A stretch of DNA of 64,000 nt from Moringa oleifera (Eukaryota; Streptophyta; Magnoliopsida; Brassicales; Moringaceae). The position numbers and the translations under genes are program-made. Below, one piece after another: positions 1 through 12,869 of the stretch; position 1 is the first letter of the stretch; every line of letters begins with the position of its first letter. Where the stretch lies: positions 5,580,001-5,644,000 of the forward strand of contig JAJFZO010000344.1 in the NCBI GenBank assembly GCA_021397835.1, written 5' to 3'. The notes below the pieces were generated by a model that had not been told where the DNA came from, did no database searches, and was given only the letters and a program-made list of their open reading frames with translations.

Positions 1-1080
1 TAAATGAGAAAAGAATTGGTTGCATGTTATGCTGGGCGTTGATTAAGAGGTGGCTTTAGTTTACTTTGCTGCATATTCTGTTTAGATTTGACTTTTTCAT
101 GCAATAACAATCTTTTAAGTTCTTTTTTACATTTATGCATAGTTCTCTCAGATTTTTTTTTTTTTTTTACTAATTTACATTTTTGAAGTTTTAATATTAT
201 TGGTTCTACATACTGAGATTGTTTATTTTCATCTCCCAATTATTCTAGTAATATATCCGTTTTGCAAACTGTATCTTACTATCAACCTAAAAAGATTTAT
301 GTTGTGTTCTGCATCCATCAAAATGCAAATCGTGGTTTAGAATTTTTGTTTATCTTCTTTCTAAAAGCTATAGGCTTCATGCATGTAAGTAATGAATTAC
401 CGTCCTTTTTCCCAAACAACAATTCGATCAACTTAAGGTTAGAAAAGGCTTGGATGGTACTATATACATAAATGTGAACCAATCAAATGGGATGGAGAAG
501 TTTCATTTTCGTGCTTTCTTTTATTTCCTTCATTGTTGAAATATAAGTGATGGTACATCAGCTTCAACTTGATTTGATGTTCTATGCACCAATGAGGGTT
601 TCTCCATTCTCTTTTTTTATGCAGTCTAACTCACTTTGAGTTATTTGAAAATAGATAATCTAGTTAGATTGGACAATGATGTTGGTGTTGGTTTTTCTGA
701 GTTATATGGAACAGTTTCTGTTAAGACAAAACAAATGTTTATCTGTTTGTGATCCATAGAATGTTGGAGTTAAGATATTGGCCTTTGGTCATAGGTCAAA
801 GGTTCAACCACTTTAAGACATTTGAGTTCTTTTTGTTTTTTGGAGGGGGGGGGGGGGGGGGGGGGGGGGAGGAACTTGGCATTTGAGTTTCTTGTTGTGA
901 CAGTTTGCCTATTCAATTCTTATTTCTCTGCGACTAGAATCCTTTTTTCACCATTCATGTCTGCTTTTGGTCAACTGAAATTTTGATTTTGTTGCATTTA
1001 CTCGCTTCTTAAGCATATTCTTATATGCCGTTTATTATTCACTTAGCAGTATTTGGAAAAGTTGGAGGAAAAACTTTCAG
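1..1080 (+). promoter_or_regulatory. Upstream region and probable 5' UTR intron of the PMT2-like gene
   Basis: No coding region is supported here. The stretch is T-rich like plant introns and ends in a good 3' splice site (ttcag, AG at 1079-1080) only seven bases before the start codon of the methyltransferase. This suggests that much of it is an intron in the 5' untranslated region, whose first exon may lie left of the window. It contains a run of about 25 G at 845-869. Short open frames on both strands are low in complexity and look random. Confidence 0.5.
845..869 (+). repeat. Homopolymer run of about 25 G
   Basis: Uninterrupted G run in the presumed leader intron of the PMT2-like gene. 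On the other strand it is poly-C. Such runs are unstable and their exact length in an assembly is often unreliable. Confidence 0.95.
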
Positions 1081-1087
1081 GTACATC

Positions 1088-4000
1088 ATGGTGACAAAAG
1101 GGAACTCTGGAGACAACAAAACTAGGAGTTCGGTATCAATCTTCATCATTGTCAGTTTGTGCTGTTTCTTCTATATGTTGGGTGCTTGGCAACGAAGCGG
1201 TTTTGGTAAAGGGGACAGCATAGCCTTGGAGATAACCAAGCAGACAGATTGCAGTATCCTATCTAATCTGAATTATGAGACCCATCATGAAGCTGATGCT
1301 GGGAAAGATGATGATTCGCAATCAGGTGTGAAGACTTTTAATCCATGTGATGAAAAGTACGTTGATTTCACACCTTGTCATGATCAAATGAGGGCGATGA
1401 CTTTTCCGCGGGAAAATATGATCTACCGGGAAAGACATTGTCCTCCTGAAGAAGAGAAGCTGCATTGCCTTATTCCAGCACCCAAAGGATATTCCACCCC
1501 ATTTCCATGGCCAAAAAGCCGTGACTATGTGCCTTATGCAAATGCACCTTATAAGAGCTTGACAGTTGAGAAGGCTATTCAGAACTGGATCCGATATGAG
1601 GGCAATGTATTCAGGTTTCCAGGTGGAGGAACACAGTTTCCTCATGGTGCAGATGCCTACATTAATGACCTTGCATCTGTGATCCCATTAGATAACGGCA
1701 TGGTTAGAACTGCATTGGATACTGGATGTGGGGTAAGTTAAATGTGATAAAATGCCTTCATTTTTCTCTAATATTCTCTTTCGTACTTTACTGAATTGAC
1801 ATATGCACCAACTTCATTGTTTCTCTCACAGCATGAGACTTGTTAATTATTGTTCTTTTATTTGTCTAGTGCTTAGGTTGATGCATGGATTTTTTTTTCT
1901 TAGGAGTCCTTATCTATATATGTCTTCACCAGTCCTGCTGATGTTTGAACATAACTCTTCCTGTTCTTAATTTGCTTCCTCATCATTTTGTATTTTTGTT
2001 GTTGTTATCTATTTATGGTTAGGTTGCAAGTTTGGGTGCATACCTGTTCAAGAAAAATGTCATAGCAATGTCATTTGCACCACGAGATTCTCATGAAGCA
2101 CAAGTTCAATTTGCTCTAGAAAGAGGGGTGCCGGCCATTATTGGTGTTCTTGGAAGTATAAAGCTGCCATATCCTACCAGAGGCTTTGACATGGCTCATT
2201 GTTCTCGCTGCTTGATTCCTTGGGGTGCCAATGGTGAGGATCATCATTTTTTCTTTCCTTTTCATTTCATTTATATTTTTCTTTGTGTGTGGCTTGCCAA
2301 GTGGAATTCATTATTTCTTTCTATTGATGAACTGTCAAGTTTTCAATTTAGTCTGTAAGAGAAGTCAAAAACTGATCCAAGCTAATATGTTATTGGTTCG
2401 GAGATTTATGGCAATGGCATACTTCATTCTTTACATATCCATTCTCAGTTTCATTTCTTTTTCTTTGCTTTCACCTATTGAATAATTGCATTTACATGAT
2501 GAAAGGCGTTTATGATTTTGACCTTTTACTCCAGATGGAATGTACATGATGGAAATTGATCGAATTCTTAGACCTGGTGGTTATTGGGTGCTTTCTGGGC
2601 CTCCTATCGATTGGCGGGATCGTTACCAAGCATGGGAGCGTCCTAAGGAGGAACTTGAGGCTGAACAGAATAAGATTGAAGAGATTGCCAACCTTCTTTG
2701 CTGGGAAAAGAAGCATGAGAAAGGCGAAATGGCCATCTGGAGGAAAAGAATAAGTTATCATGAGTGTCCAGAGCGAAATACTAAACCTAAAATATGTGAA
2801 TCTCAAAATGTAGACGATGTCTGGTATATTACTTTCTTTGAAACAAAATCTTCTAGAATTGAGTGTTTTTTACTAAAAATATATGTGTTTTTCTTTTTCC
2901 TGCAAAACTTAGATGCAGTCTGCTTTTCCTGCGATGAAATAACACCTGCTACGGTTTTTGTAAGATATCTCTAGACTAACTAGTTTCACAACATACCCCC
3001 AGACTTTGTAACTTACTGAGCTTCCTATTATATCCAGAAACAATATCATAGAAGAAAGCTTTTCTTTTACTTTGTTAGGTGTCCCTTACTTGTCTACTAC
3101 TATCAAGTGGATTTCAAGTTTTGTGAATCTGGATTGGAAGAAATACAAATAATCTTCAGAATAGAAACTGATATAAGATTGGCAATTCAGCTGGAAAAGA
3201 ATTGGATCAGGTTTAAAGAGGTTGTATGTATGAATGGTTGAGGATTGAGACTATTTGAGGATTTAGTTTCGAATAAGAATGCCAATTAGCTTGAATAATA
3301 GCAGTGTGCATCCTAAGAGCAGCTTTTATAATATTCTCTATCTGTGCTGGTTTATAGGTACAAGAAGATGGAGGCATGTGTTACTCCTCCTGAGACTAGC
3401 ACACCAGATGAAGTTGCTGGAGGACCATGGAAACCATTTCCTGAAAGACTTACTGCTGTCCCTGTCAGAATTTCTAGTGGATCAATCAGTGGAGTATCTG
3501 TTGAGACATACCAGGAGGACAATCGGTCATGGAAAAAGCATGTGAATGCTTATAAGAGAGTTAACAAAATCTTGGATTCTGGAAGATATCGCAATATCAT
3601 GGATATGAATGCTGGGCTGGGAAGTTTTGCTGCTGCTCTTGAATCTCCGAAATTGTGGGTTATGAATGTTATGCCTACAATAACTGAGAAAGACACTTTG
3701 GGGGTTATATTTGAGCGTGGGTTGATTGGCATATATCATGACTGGTAAATTCAAGAACATCACTTCTTTTTTCTTTCTATCATTGCTATGCTGCTAGACT
3801 CTTCTTCAATTGGATTCTAGGTCTGTTAAATTGATTGAACTTCTGATTTTCTATTGATTTGATGACATTCTCCTACAATATGTCTAATAATATACATATT
3901 AAGTTCAAATTGGGTGCCATTGGCTTTCAAGTACTACTAACCAAAATGGTTTTCTTCATTTTATACTTGCTGATATTTTGACCAGGTGTGAAGCCTTCTC

Positions 4001-4435
4001 CACATACCCTCGTACATATGACCTTATTCATGCAAATGGGGTTTTCAGCTTGTATAAGAATAAGTAAGTCTTTCTTAAAGCTACTTCTCCTTTTCGGTGA
4101 AGTTTAATTCTTGGATTCAATCTTCTTGCATATAGAACTCTTCAGTTGCCAGCCAAAACTATTTCTGAGTTTCTTGTGCATTTATATGAAACTGCTGCAG
4201 GTGTAATGCAGAAGACATTCTTCTGGAGATGGATCGTATCCTACGGCCTGAAGGAGCAGTCATATTCCGGGACCATGTAAATGTGCTAAGAAAGGTGAAG
4301 AGCATTGTCAGACGAATGAGGTGGAAAACAAAATTGGTTGATCATGAGGATGGTCCTCTCCTCTCAGAAAAAGTACTGTATGCAGTCAAACAGTACTGGG
4401 TTGCAGGAGACAATGATACTATACCTTCAGAGTGA
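1088..4435 (+). CDS. PMT2: Golgi type II membrane methyltransferase of the PMT2/PMT14 group (DUF248)
   Basis: Putative S-adenosylmethionine-dependent methyltransferase, thought to methylate pectin (homogalacturonan) in the Golgi. Exons: 1088-1732, 2023-2233, 2535-2823, 3358-3744, 3986-4063, 4201-4435; all junctions are GT-AG and keep phase, giving 614 residues, close to the roughly 610 of Arabidopsis PMT2. Visible features are a short basic N-terminus, one signal anchor at about residues 14-34 ([18 protein letters not shown]), and the AdoMet motif LDTGCG at 210-215 spanning the first junction into VASLGAYL. Family signatures follow: [50 protein letters not shown] and [19 protein letters not shown]. 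The ATG at 1088 was chosen because it follows the splice acceptor and matches the family N-terminus (KTRSSV then the anchor); an in-frame ATG at 1025 lies in the presumed intron. The catalytic function is inferred from the family. Orthology to PMT2 versus PMT14 is unresolved. Confidence 0.95.
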
Positions 4436-6040
4436 ACAAGCAAGAAAAATGGAGCACTCCATGCAATCTTATCAGTCAAATTTGATTTCGCTGATTAATC
4501 TGAGGAATTGAATTATAGCAGGCGCAGTCTCTGGGTTTCCCAGCAAGTAGTAAGCCCAGGACACAGCATCTTAATTATGTTGCCTATGTTCGCTTGAAGT
4601 ACATATAGAGTATAGATAGATTATTCCCAACCTTAAAATGGTTTGTACTAGTTATTGCCTTTTCTATTTCATTAATTCATTTTTCCACCCTCTTGAAGAG
4701 TCTTTTAGTTTTTCCTTTTAAACTTCAGGCTTCAGCCTAAGTTGAGCAGCCAGTGGCTTCAGTAGCTCTGATCGTTGCTGCTTAGACAAATCTGAGGGGT
4801 CCTCCTTTTATTTGTTCATGTATCTGATTATCTTAATTTCTAAATTAAATAATATTAACTCTTTCCCTGACTGGTTTGAGCCAATCTGTAATATTAGTTC
4901 TCTATTTGTCATCAAGTGCCCTCTTTTCTCTCTGCTGCGTAAATCAAAATGGAGTTGAAGTGTAAGTTGGGTCCTCATGGCCTTTGAATATGAGTATCTA
5001 AACTTGTCAAGCTTTCTAAATATTGTATCTGATTCTTCTGATACTTTTTAGAGTTTAGTTGCTGAAATTATTCTGCTCTTTCAAGAAGTGTTAATGGAGT
5101 AGGCCAAGTAAGTCAACACCTACTGATTTTTAATGTTGTTATACTTGGAACAGGACAAGAGGTTCCTCAGTTTCTTCGGAATTATTTTCAGGTAGGATGT
5201 AAATATATCGAAACGGTCATCCTACCTTTCCAGACAGAAAAACGAAGAGTAAGCTCTAAATTTACTCGTATGAAATAGATATTTTGGAGCCTGAAGTTGT
5301 ATGAGTTTCACTTGATTTGTCTTTCATGTCATGCATATTCATTTGTAGATTGCTGTCTGTTTGTTTCCTCTCAAGCTATTCAATGTACATCAGCCAGCAA
5401 CAATGCCAGATATCAGCCAGGAAGGCCTGTAAGAAAACTTGTTCTTGATAACCATTCGTGCTTAATTACATTTATCTGATCTCATGGCATCTCAACAGAA
5501 ATGGCATGTTTTAAGCTTCATTCACATTTGATTTTGACACTTTGTCATCCAATTATGAAGACCCATCTAATGAGTGGCAGAGATCCTGATTCAGGGCTGT
5601 GAGCCACTTGTCTCGACACTGTCCATATTGGCTGTAGATCCTGATATCAACCAACAATGATTAATTATAATGAAGGTGGTGGTGAGGAAGTAGGTCAGAT
5701 AAATGGCTTAGGAAGAGAATTGGTTAGGGAACAAAAACTACAAGGCACTTCATCTAGCGAAGGAAGAAAAGATAATCAATTATCAAATCAAGCCCAAGCA
5801 TGTAGGACCCAATACTCATCTTACAACTCCCCACCAATCTGATTATATAGCCTTTGCTTCTCAAGAAGAGAATTGATCACCAAGCTTTGTTTTAGTATCA
5901 TCTTCTACTTTTCTTCTGCTTCTTGTGCTCTTTAGGAACCTTGCTCTGTCAAGTTGCAGAGCATCAAATTCCTCTTTTCTTGTAGACTTCAGTTTTTGAT
6001 GCTTCTTTTCCTTTCTTTGAAGTAATTCGTCTCACAAGGC
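4436..6040. other. 3' UTR of PMT2-like gene, intergenic DNA and PKS promoter
   Basis: No gene seen. The left part is the 3' UTR of the methyltransferase, T-rich with AATAAT-like signals near 4850. The open frames at 5297-5479 and 5657-5842 have no recognisable domain and no neighbours in frame, so they are treated as chance. The last 170 bases before 6041 are TC-rich (ttctactttt cttctgcttc), typical of a plant transcription start and leader for the PKS gene. Confidence 0.6.
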
Positions 6041-7357
6041 ATGGATGGTCAACAGAACAGTACCCATATCAGGGATGTCTCCTTTTCTTCTTACCTTAGC
6101 ACAGCAGAAGAGATCTTTGTGCATAAGCTTGCAGATTCAGTTCAGAAACCCAATTCTGCAATCAGTTCAAGCCAAGAAAAACTGGCTGCAAGAAGCTTAG
6201 AAAGAAGAAGCTTGGAAAGAGCTAGGACTGAAGAGGCTGAAATCAGTGTCTTTGGGGCTGAAAAGTACTTCGACGTGAAATTAGATGATGAAAGTCCAGC
6301 GCAGAATTATACTCCTGGAAGGAAGCATGACCATAAGAAAGAAAACCGGGTTGATATACACCAGACTAGAGCAAGAAGCAGGCCTGGAACTCCAAGTGTA
6401 AGTTCTGTATCAAGTTGGAATAGCCAGACTGCTTTGCTGAGAAATTCCATGAGGAACCAGTCTCCAGGCAAGCAAAAGAAGGCTAATGGAAGAAGCTTTT
6501 TGACCAGTCTGAGCTGCAACGGATCTTGCTCGGATGACAAATCTGTTTTTACCAATCAGAATGTTGAGCATAGGAGCGTTCATCGCAAAGAGTACCGGAA
6601 AGATTCTGTTCAATTTGCTCGAAGTCCTGTCATTTTGGATGGAAGAAAACAGTTCAAGCCCAGATTGCAGACAAAAAATGAGGCTAATTTGCCAGGTCTT
6701 GGAAAAGTCAGTATTGGATCAAACAAAGAAGAGTACTTTGCTCTACAAATCAAGAAATCTGATGCGAATCACATGGTCAAAAGGGTTTCTGGGAAACAGA
6801 AAATCAAAGAAAAGCAATGGAAATCTGCAGAGATGCTTGGCTCCAATGGAATGAGCAAGGGAGACATAGCAATGAACCTTGAGAGGAAACTGTCCATGCT
6901 AACTTGGGATGCTATACCAAATGCCCCAAACCTCCCAATCACTTCCATGGGCAACCAGACATGTGAAGATATGGAGAGTGATGCCAGTTCTGATCTCTTT
7001 GAGATAGCGAACATATCCGGCACTGACCCTCCATCATTCACCAGGCAAGCTTCTGATGGCATGTCCAGGTATGAGCCAAGTGAAGCGAGCATAGAGTGGA
7101 GTGTTGTCACAGGCAGTGCAGCTGATTTCTCAGCTGTTTCAAACTATGGTGAAAAGAATATATCAGAAACTATCAAGACTCCTAGTGCCAAAACCAAGTC
7201 CACAGTCCAAAAAGAGGTGCAATCAAGCCTTTCTAGCAGGTTTTTGGGCTGCAAGAGTCAGAACGCAGTGAGAGTTGCTGAAACTGCACACAGGAGCAGT
7301 CAAACAGCAAAGCCTCAACAGCTGCAGCCTCAAAAACCATTTACTTCCATCCAGTGA
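6041..7357 (+). CDS. PKS1: Phytochrome kinase substrate (PKS) family protein
   Basis: Intronless gene for 438 residues, the same size as Arabidopsis PKS1 (about 439). PKS proteins are plasma-membrane-associated, basic, disordered proteins that bind phytochromes and phototropins and act in phototropism, leaf positioning and low-fluence light responses. The best signature is the conserved N-terminal block EISVFGAEKYF at residues 67-77, preceded by DVSFSSYLSTAEEIFVHKL. The remainder is Ser/Lys/Arg-rich with several likely phosphosites (RPGTPSVSSVSSWNSQ near residues 110-125) and a conserved-looking ESDASSDLFEI block near 312, as in the C-terminal part of the family. No transmembrane segment or catalytic fold is visible. 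The start fits the family N-terminus, with no good alternative upstream. Family membership is fairly secure; which paralogue (PKS1 to PKS4) is not. Confidence 0.87.
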   Translation: MDGQQNSTHIRDVSFSSYLSTAEEIFVHKLADSVQKPNSAISSSQEKLAARSLERRSLERARTEEAEISVFGAEKYFDVKLDDESPAQNYTPGRKHDHKKENRVDIHQTRARSRPGTPSVSSVSSWNSQTALLRNSMRNQSPGKQKKANGRSFLTSLSCNGSCSDDKSVFTNQNVEHRSVHRKEYRKDSVQFARSPVILDGRKQFKPRLQTKNEANLPGLGKVSIGSNKEEYFALQIKKSDANHMVKRVSGKQKIKEKQWKSAEMLGSNGMSKGDIAMNLERKLSMLTWDAIPNAPNLPITSMGNQTCEDMESDASSDLFEIANISGTDPPSFTRQASDGMSRYEPSEASIEWSVVTGSAADFSAVSNYGEKNISETIKTPSAKTKSTVQKEVQSSLSSRFLGCKSQNAVRVAETAHRSSQTAKPQQLQPQKPFTSIQ

Positions 7358-10330
7358 GGAAGTTACAAGCCGAGACAAAGGTGAAAGACTTTGATTTCCC
7401 ATGAGTGGAGATGCTTTTGCCTCAAGAAAACTCCCTTACCCCACCCATTATTCCTCATTTATGCTGTGGGACATCCCCATAAGATGGTTTAGAGAAAATG
7501 GCTGAAAAGTTTCCATTTGATATGAAAACTCAGCTGATTGTGTAGTAAACACTATATATCATATGAATGTCATGTAGCATTATCCTGTTTCTGCACTCAG
7601 GCACCAAGCCTCTTTTCAACTAGCCATTCTATCTTTTATGTCACCCAAAGGCACAGCACCAAGAAACATACAAACAGAATCCAGGACAGTAACAAAAGGT
7701 ATAACCATAAGACTGTTAACAGGACCTAATCTAAGGGACCGCCATTGTCTAATCAAGTCCCTCTACGCAGTTCCATAGTTCATTCTTGTTCACTTGATCT
7801 TGATCATGTTTTCCAGCTTTTGTCCTCACTTTTAACTCTATATGTTTTTGTCGAGCCACCTTTGCCTCACTTGGCTGACTACAAATCTGAACTCTGTTGA
7901 AGACTGAGATGCCAAAAATAGAGATGCATGTTTCAGAAAGTGCTGTGTACATTGAAATCTAGACAACCAAATATGCTTATCAACCAGTAGCTGTGAGATA
8001 CATAATCAGGCAATTCTAAAGGCATGCCTAACTTCATCCTGAAAAGCAGATAATTGTGCATTCAGTCAATTTTAATGCTAATGAGCGTATAGGAGAACAT
8101 CAAAAACTTAATTAAAATTCCCATTTTAGTACGATTGGATGAAGGGTAGCAACTTTCAGAAGAGGTACCACTTTAAGATAGCAACTGCTGCAGAATGTCG
8201 TCCACAATGACATATTCATCTCTTGTGATGGTAACATGGATAATATGCACGAGCAAGTTGGGTAGCTAAATTAAATTCCATAACCACCTCAAAAGCATGG
8301 TGGATCCCATGGCCTCTTCTCTCCCTTTCTTTGAACAGAAGTTAGGCTGTGAATTAAGAAAGAAAGATTTACATCAAAATATGATAAATCCGATCAAATG
8401 ACAGTGGAACTAATTGGGTCACAACAGCATAATCACTGTGCATGTCCACCTAAAGCTAAAAAGGTTGAAATATCTGGCAAAGTAATTGAAATATGAATTG
8501 AAAGTTAAAACATTGAATAGGCAAGACATGCTTAAGCCTTAGCTAACTTGAATGGCTATGAAAATGATTTATTATCAAGACATTTCTTACAGAACTGCAA
8601 TTCCAAAATCTCATCCTTGAAAGGAACCTTTAGATGCTAGAGATGGACAGCCATGTGCAAGATGTGAAGAAAAGGGAATTTGATGAAATGAAGGCAGATG
8701 AGTCATAAATTCATATTACAGATGGTGAAAGAGAGGAGAATAGAGGTTGCATATCACATCCAGCCTTAAAGGATTTACATTAATCAAAGATTTGACATAT
8801 GAAAAATCTTGCAGGTGGCATGATGAATTGAAAAGCCATGGATCTTCCAATGGAATGTTGTGAAGGGACCAACGGGATTTGCATTGGCATTAAATTTGAA
8901 ACTGTGGACATTGATTATAATAGTAGTCATGGACCACTCAAGAATAGCGTACCATTGATGGTTCACATCCAAATCTGAGAGAAGCATATTTCTGATGTAT
9001 GGTCTTGTGAGCATCAGAAACAACGATCAATTTATTAAAAGTATCCAATAAAAAAGGCAGAAAGATTCAAAGACATTGCTGTTTGTTATCTTGTTCTTTC
9101 TGAGGCAGTTATGGTAGTGATGGAAAGCAAAGATAGATCACAGGTCATAATACTTTGGGAATATGTTCAACTGAATCGAGCTTGTGTGATCTGACTCAAC
9201 CCTCCCCCCTCCCCACCAGCACATGCTGACATGAAAAGGAAGTGTAACTAATGAATTATTGATGAATTTGAAGCAAAAGCGTACTCCAAATCCATGTGAA
9301 GTCATGTGATTCATAGAGCTTTCATTAAATCAACATGCTTAACAGCTTGATCAATGGTACTAAGTGATCAAAACCCATGGTTCAGCTAGCCAGAGATCAG
9401 AATATGGAAGAGAACTTGGTTTCATCATGCAAGAATTCAATCTTGTCTACATTATAACTGTTCGGTCTGATGTGTGGATCTCTTGTGTGTTTCTAGGTAA
9501 CCATTTTCTGAAATTTTTTTTCGTTTTTTGTTAAGATCATATATGTATATGCAGACACTTGGCACATAAGTGAAAATGCGAGATCTTCTGTGCAAGCTGC
9601 CAGAATTTGGATGATATAGTTTCAAGGTTTGGTTTACAAGCTGGGTCATTGTCTGCAGCCCAAGATCAGAAGGTCAACTTGGTCTAAGAAGAATGTATAA
9701 TTGAAGTAAGACCTGCACTAGGAGAACCTTCGGCTTCTCCTTTAGTTAGCATGACCAGAGGCTTATAAATCTTTTAAGAGAACTTTTGGGTCTGTGACCC
9801 TCATGTGTGGCCAACCAGTGTTAAAAGTGATTACAGTGATTAAGGAATATTCACTGGTCTTTATGGGCTTCCATGTCAGGCAAACCAAACGTGTTCTTGC
9901 TAAAGTTATTGGGGTGCCATAATCTTTGGAAATCTTCAGAACTAGAGCCACATGGGATGCTTGAGGCAGAGGAAGAGTTGAAGTTCAGGGCAACTTGCTT
10001 GGCTCACCAATCCTATTCTAAGCATGGCTTTTTTCTTTTGCTTTTTCTTGCAGTTTCTCCATAGTCTTGCCACAAAAGCATGATAAGAACTATGAGTCTT
10101 CAAAGCTATACCACTTGTCTCTTCTGCAACTGTTCTGCAAACACCAAAAATCTTTCTTTCGTTTTCATCTTTCCGCTTAATCAATCCAACTATTTGTGAA
10201 AGATCACACTTCTAGGAGATGTCTTAAACTCAACCTAGCCATCAAAGTTCGATGGGCTCAGCTTCATCCATGATAGAGCCCATTTTAGAGAAGGCAACGG
10301 GCTTCATGATCCTTGTGAAATACTATTAAG
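7358..10330. other. 3' UTR of PKS gene and gene-poor intergenic DNA
   Basis: No supported gene. Open frames are short (all under 80 codons), scattered on both strands, and have no recognisable domains. Base composition is moderate (less AT-rich than the block to the right), so an unannotated non-coding transcript is possible but has no direct support. No tRNA-like folds, tandem repeats or transposon ends were noticed. Confidence 0.5.
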
Positions 10331-12430
10331 TCGCATGAGCCACATAAATTGTAGATTAATCTTAGTTAAAAACATTATTATATAAAGATGGTTTAGGAAT
10401 ATAATATCAAATTTATTTTAATTACTTAGCAATAAATCACTAAATTTGATATCTGATTTTTTCTTTGATGAAAATGGATATTGTTTTGTAATGATTAAAA
10501 CTCAATTGATAATATATACAAGTTAAACTTTTAAAATTCAAAGTGTTCAAAAACTAGCTAGATAACAACCATATTAATTTTAACGTTTTATATTTTTTAA
10601 AACAATTAAAATATATTAAAATATTAAATTCATAATAAATAAAATTTCAAAATAAATAACATCTATGACATAACGCATGTCAATTTAACATAATACTATA
10701 TACTAATATATTAATTACATCATTATGTTTATTTTATTAAATTTTAAATTATATTATAAAATACTTCCACATGACACTGTGATTAATTATTATAATAAAT
10801 TTGGGTAAAAAAAAAAGAAAAAAAAAGAGTTCAATAAGTTATGACTTCTTTCAATGCATATTGTAGACCAAATAGATTTATTATATAACATCAATTCATT
10901 TAGTTTCTTTTTATAAATGTAAAAAAAAAAAAAGAAGAAAAAATACAAATCAATTTAAGTACAAAAATTGCTTGAAAAGTTTAAATGCAAACTAGTTTTT
11001 AACATGCACATGTTTATATTGTGAATAAAATTATTATATCAAACAGAAGATAAATATTATAAAATATACAATTTTTTTAAAAAACTTGTATTTTATTTAT
11101 TTTGCGTAAATTTAAATTTTTGTTCATGTAAATGTTGATAACAATTTAAAATATAAGATAAAAATTGGAATTTGACAATATTAGATAAAAAATAAAATGA
11201 GGCAAAATTAAAACTCAAATAACAAATGAAAAATAAAAAATTTATTTACAACATATAATAGGCATTAAAATAATTAATAAAATTACTGTCACCATGATTC
11301 AATTATTCTTAAAAATGATAAACATTATTATTGGAATGATAAAAAAAAAAGGATATCGATAATAAAATCACATATTTTGCATTTTTTTGAAAAATACTAG
11401 TCGACCAATGACAAAATTTTTTGAGTTTAGCAAATGAAATAGTAAATAAATAAAATCAATAAATGGACTAAAAAAATATAAAACAAATACATACTAAAGA
11501 TAAATCAAATGAATTTGTATAAATTTCAAAATCAATTATACCAAAATGATTTTTATCGTTATTAACTTTTTTTATCAATTTAAAAAACTAAAATTTATTA
11601 GTTATTTAAATTTTAAAATAATCTAAACTTTTAATGAAAGTTATTAAATCACGCAAACTTTATGCAAAAAATTAAATATATACATTAATGTTACGTGGTC
11701 AATGACATGAACGTGTAAAATTTTGTTATAAAAATTTATTTATATATATATTATATTAAATATTTAATAAATAATTACAGATATTTTTTAAAAAATTAAT
11801 AATAGCTATTTTTTAAAAAATTAATAATGGCTTTACCTTTTTTCTATTAACAAGTATTAAGATGAATTTCATCAAAACGACTAGGTTTGTACAAGCATTT
11901 CAATCTGTTTTCAATTTTCTTTTTATTATACCCATTAATGAAAGTCCGGAAAAGAAAGCAAATAAGTAAATTTTGATGAATAAGATGACCTTTTCTCAAC
12001 ATTTTTATTTTTACAAATATCAAAAAGACTTTAAACTATATTTATATTTATTTTATATTTCAAAATGTTGATTAAATTAATTATACATATCATGTTTAAT
12101 TTGATTTAATTCAGATTATTTTTATTTTGATATATTTTTTTTAAATATGCAAAAATATTCAAATTTTCAATTTTTAATTACTGAATATATTCTTTTAATT
12201 ATTTTATTAAAAATTTGAAATATTTATTAAAAATAGCTTGCAAATTATTCAAAATTAAAAGGTAAATTGTAAAGGTTATTTGATTTATTTTTAGAGTATT
12301 TTATTAATAAAATATTTTTTTTTATTTTATAATAATTAAAATAATTTAAATTAAAAAATTAAATATATAAATAAGTCCGTTGATACATGCAAACTTAAAT
12401 TAAAAGGATTAGTCAACAGTTAATTTTTTA
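10330..12430. other. Extremely AT-rich block, about 2.1 kb
   Basis: Nearly all A and T, with many A-tracts (10808-10828, 10921-10945, 11341-11350) and short AT palindromes. There are no open frames of note and no clear terminal repeats. The block ends abruptly about 440 bases before the NRP start codon. It could be a scaffold/matrix attachment region or decayed transposon DNA; the sequence does not decide. Confidence 0.6.
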
Positions 12431-12869
12431 ATATTTTTATTATTTGATGAAAGGTTTCAACGGTAGTGATTGCGTGATTGGTTACAAAATATCTGATAAG
12501 TTAACTTTAGTTGCTGAGAATTAACTCCACTGTACAGTCAGAAGGAATCTGACATTAAATCACTATAATACCCCTGAAACATTCTGCTAAGTGACTGCAA
12601 TGACCTAAACTATCCGCCTGGCGAATTTCTATTGCGTGAGAGGCTAGACATAGACAGAATGCCACGGAGCAGATAAAAACTCCCAAAACCCTAACTCTTG
12701 TTGTCTCACACGCACTTCACCGTTATACAAAGGTCAGAGAAAAGCACTAGGGTTTTAGCCAATCCTCAAGAGAGAGAGAGAGATAGAAACAGAGAAAGAA
12801 AGGGAGACGACAGACGAGAGACTTTTACGGGTGGGATTAGGGTTTTTGGTAGAAAGAAGGGGAGAGAAA
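12430..12869 (+). promoter_or_regulatory. Promoter and 5' UTR of the NRP histone chaperone, with telo-boxes
   Basis: Contains AAACCCTAA at 12686-12694 and its reverse complement TTAGGGTTT at 12837-12845, with a third partial copy (TAGGGTTTT) near 12749. Telo-boxes of this kind are known from promoters of plant translation, replication and chromatin genes. The leader also carries a GA repeat at about 12768-12784. A precise TATA box or start site is not assigned. Confidence 0.6.

Noticed and set aside
781..820. tRNA-like B-box word (ggttcaacc)
   Set aside because: No matching A-box or cloverleaf arms nearby.
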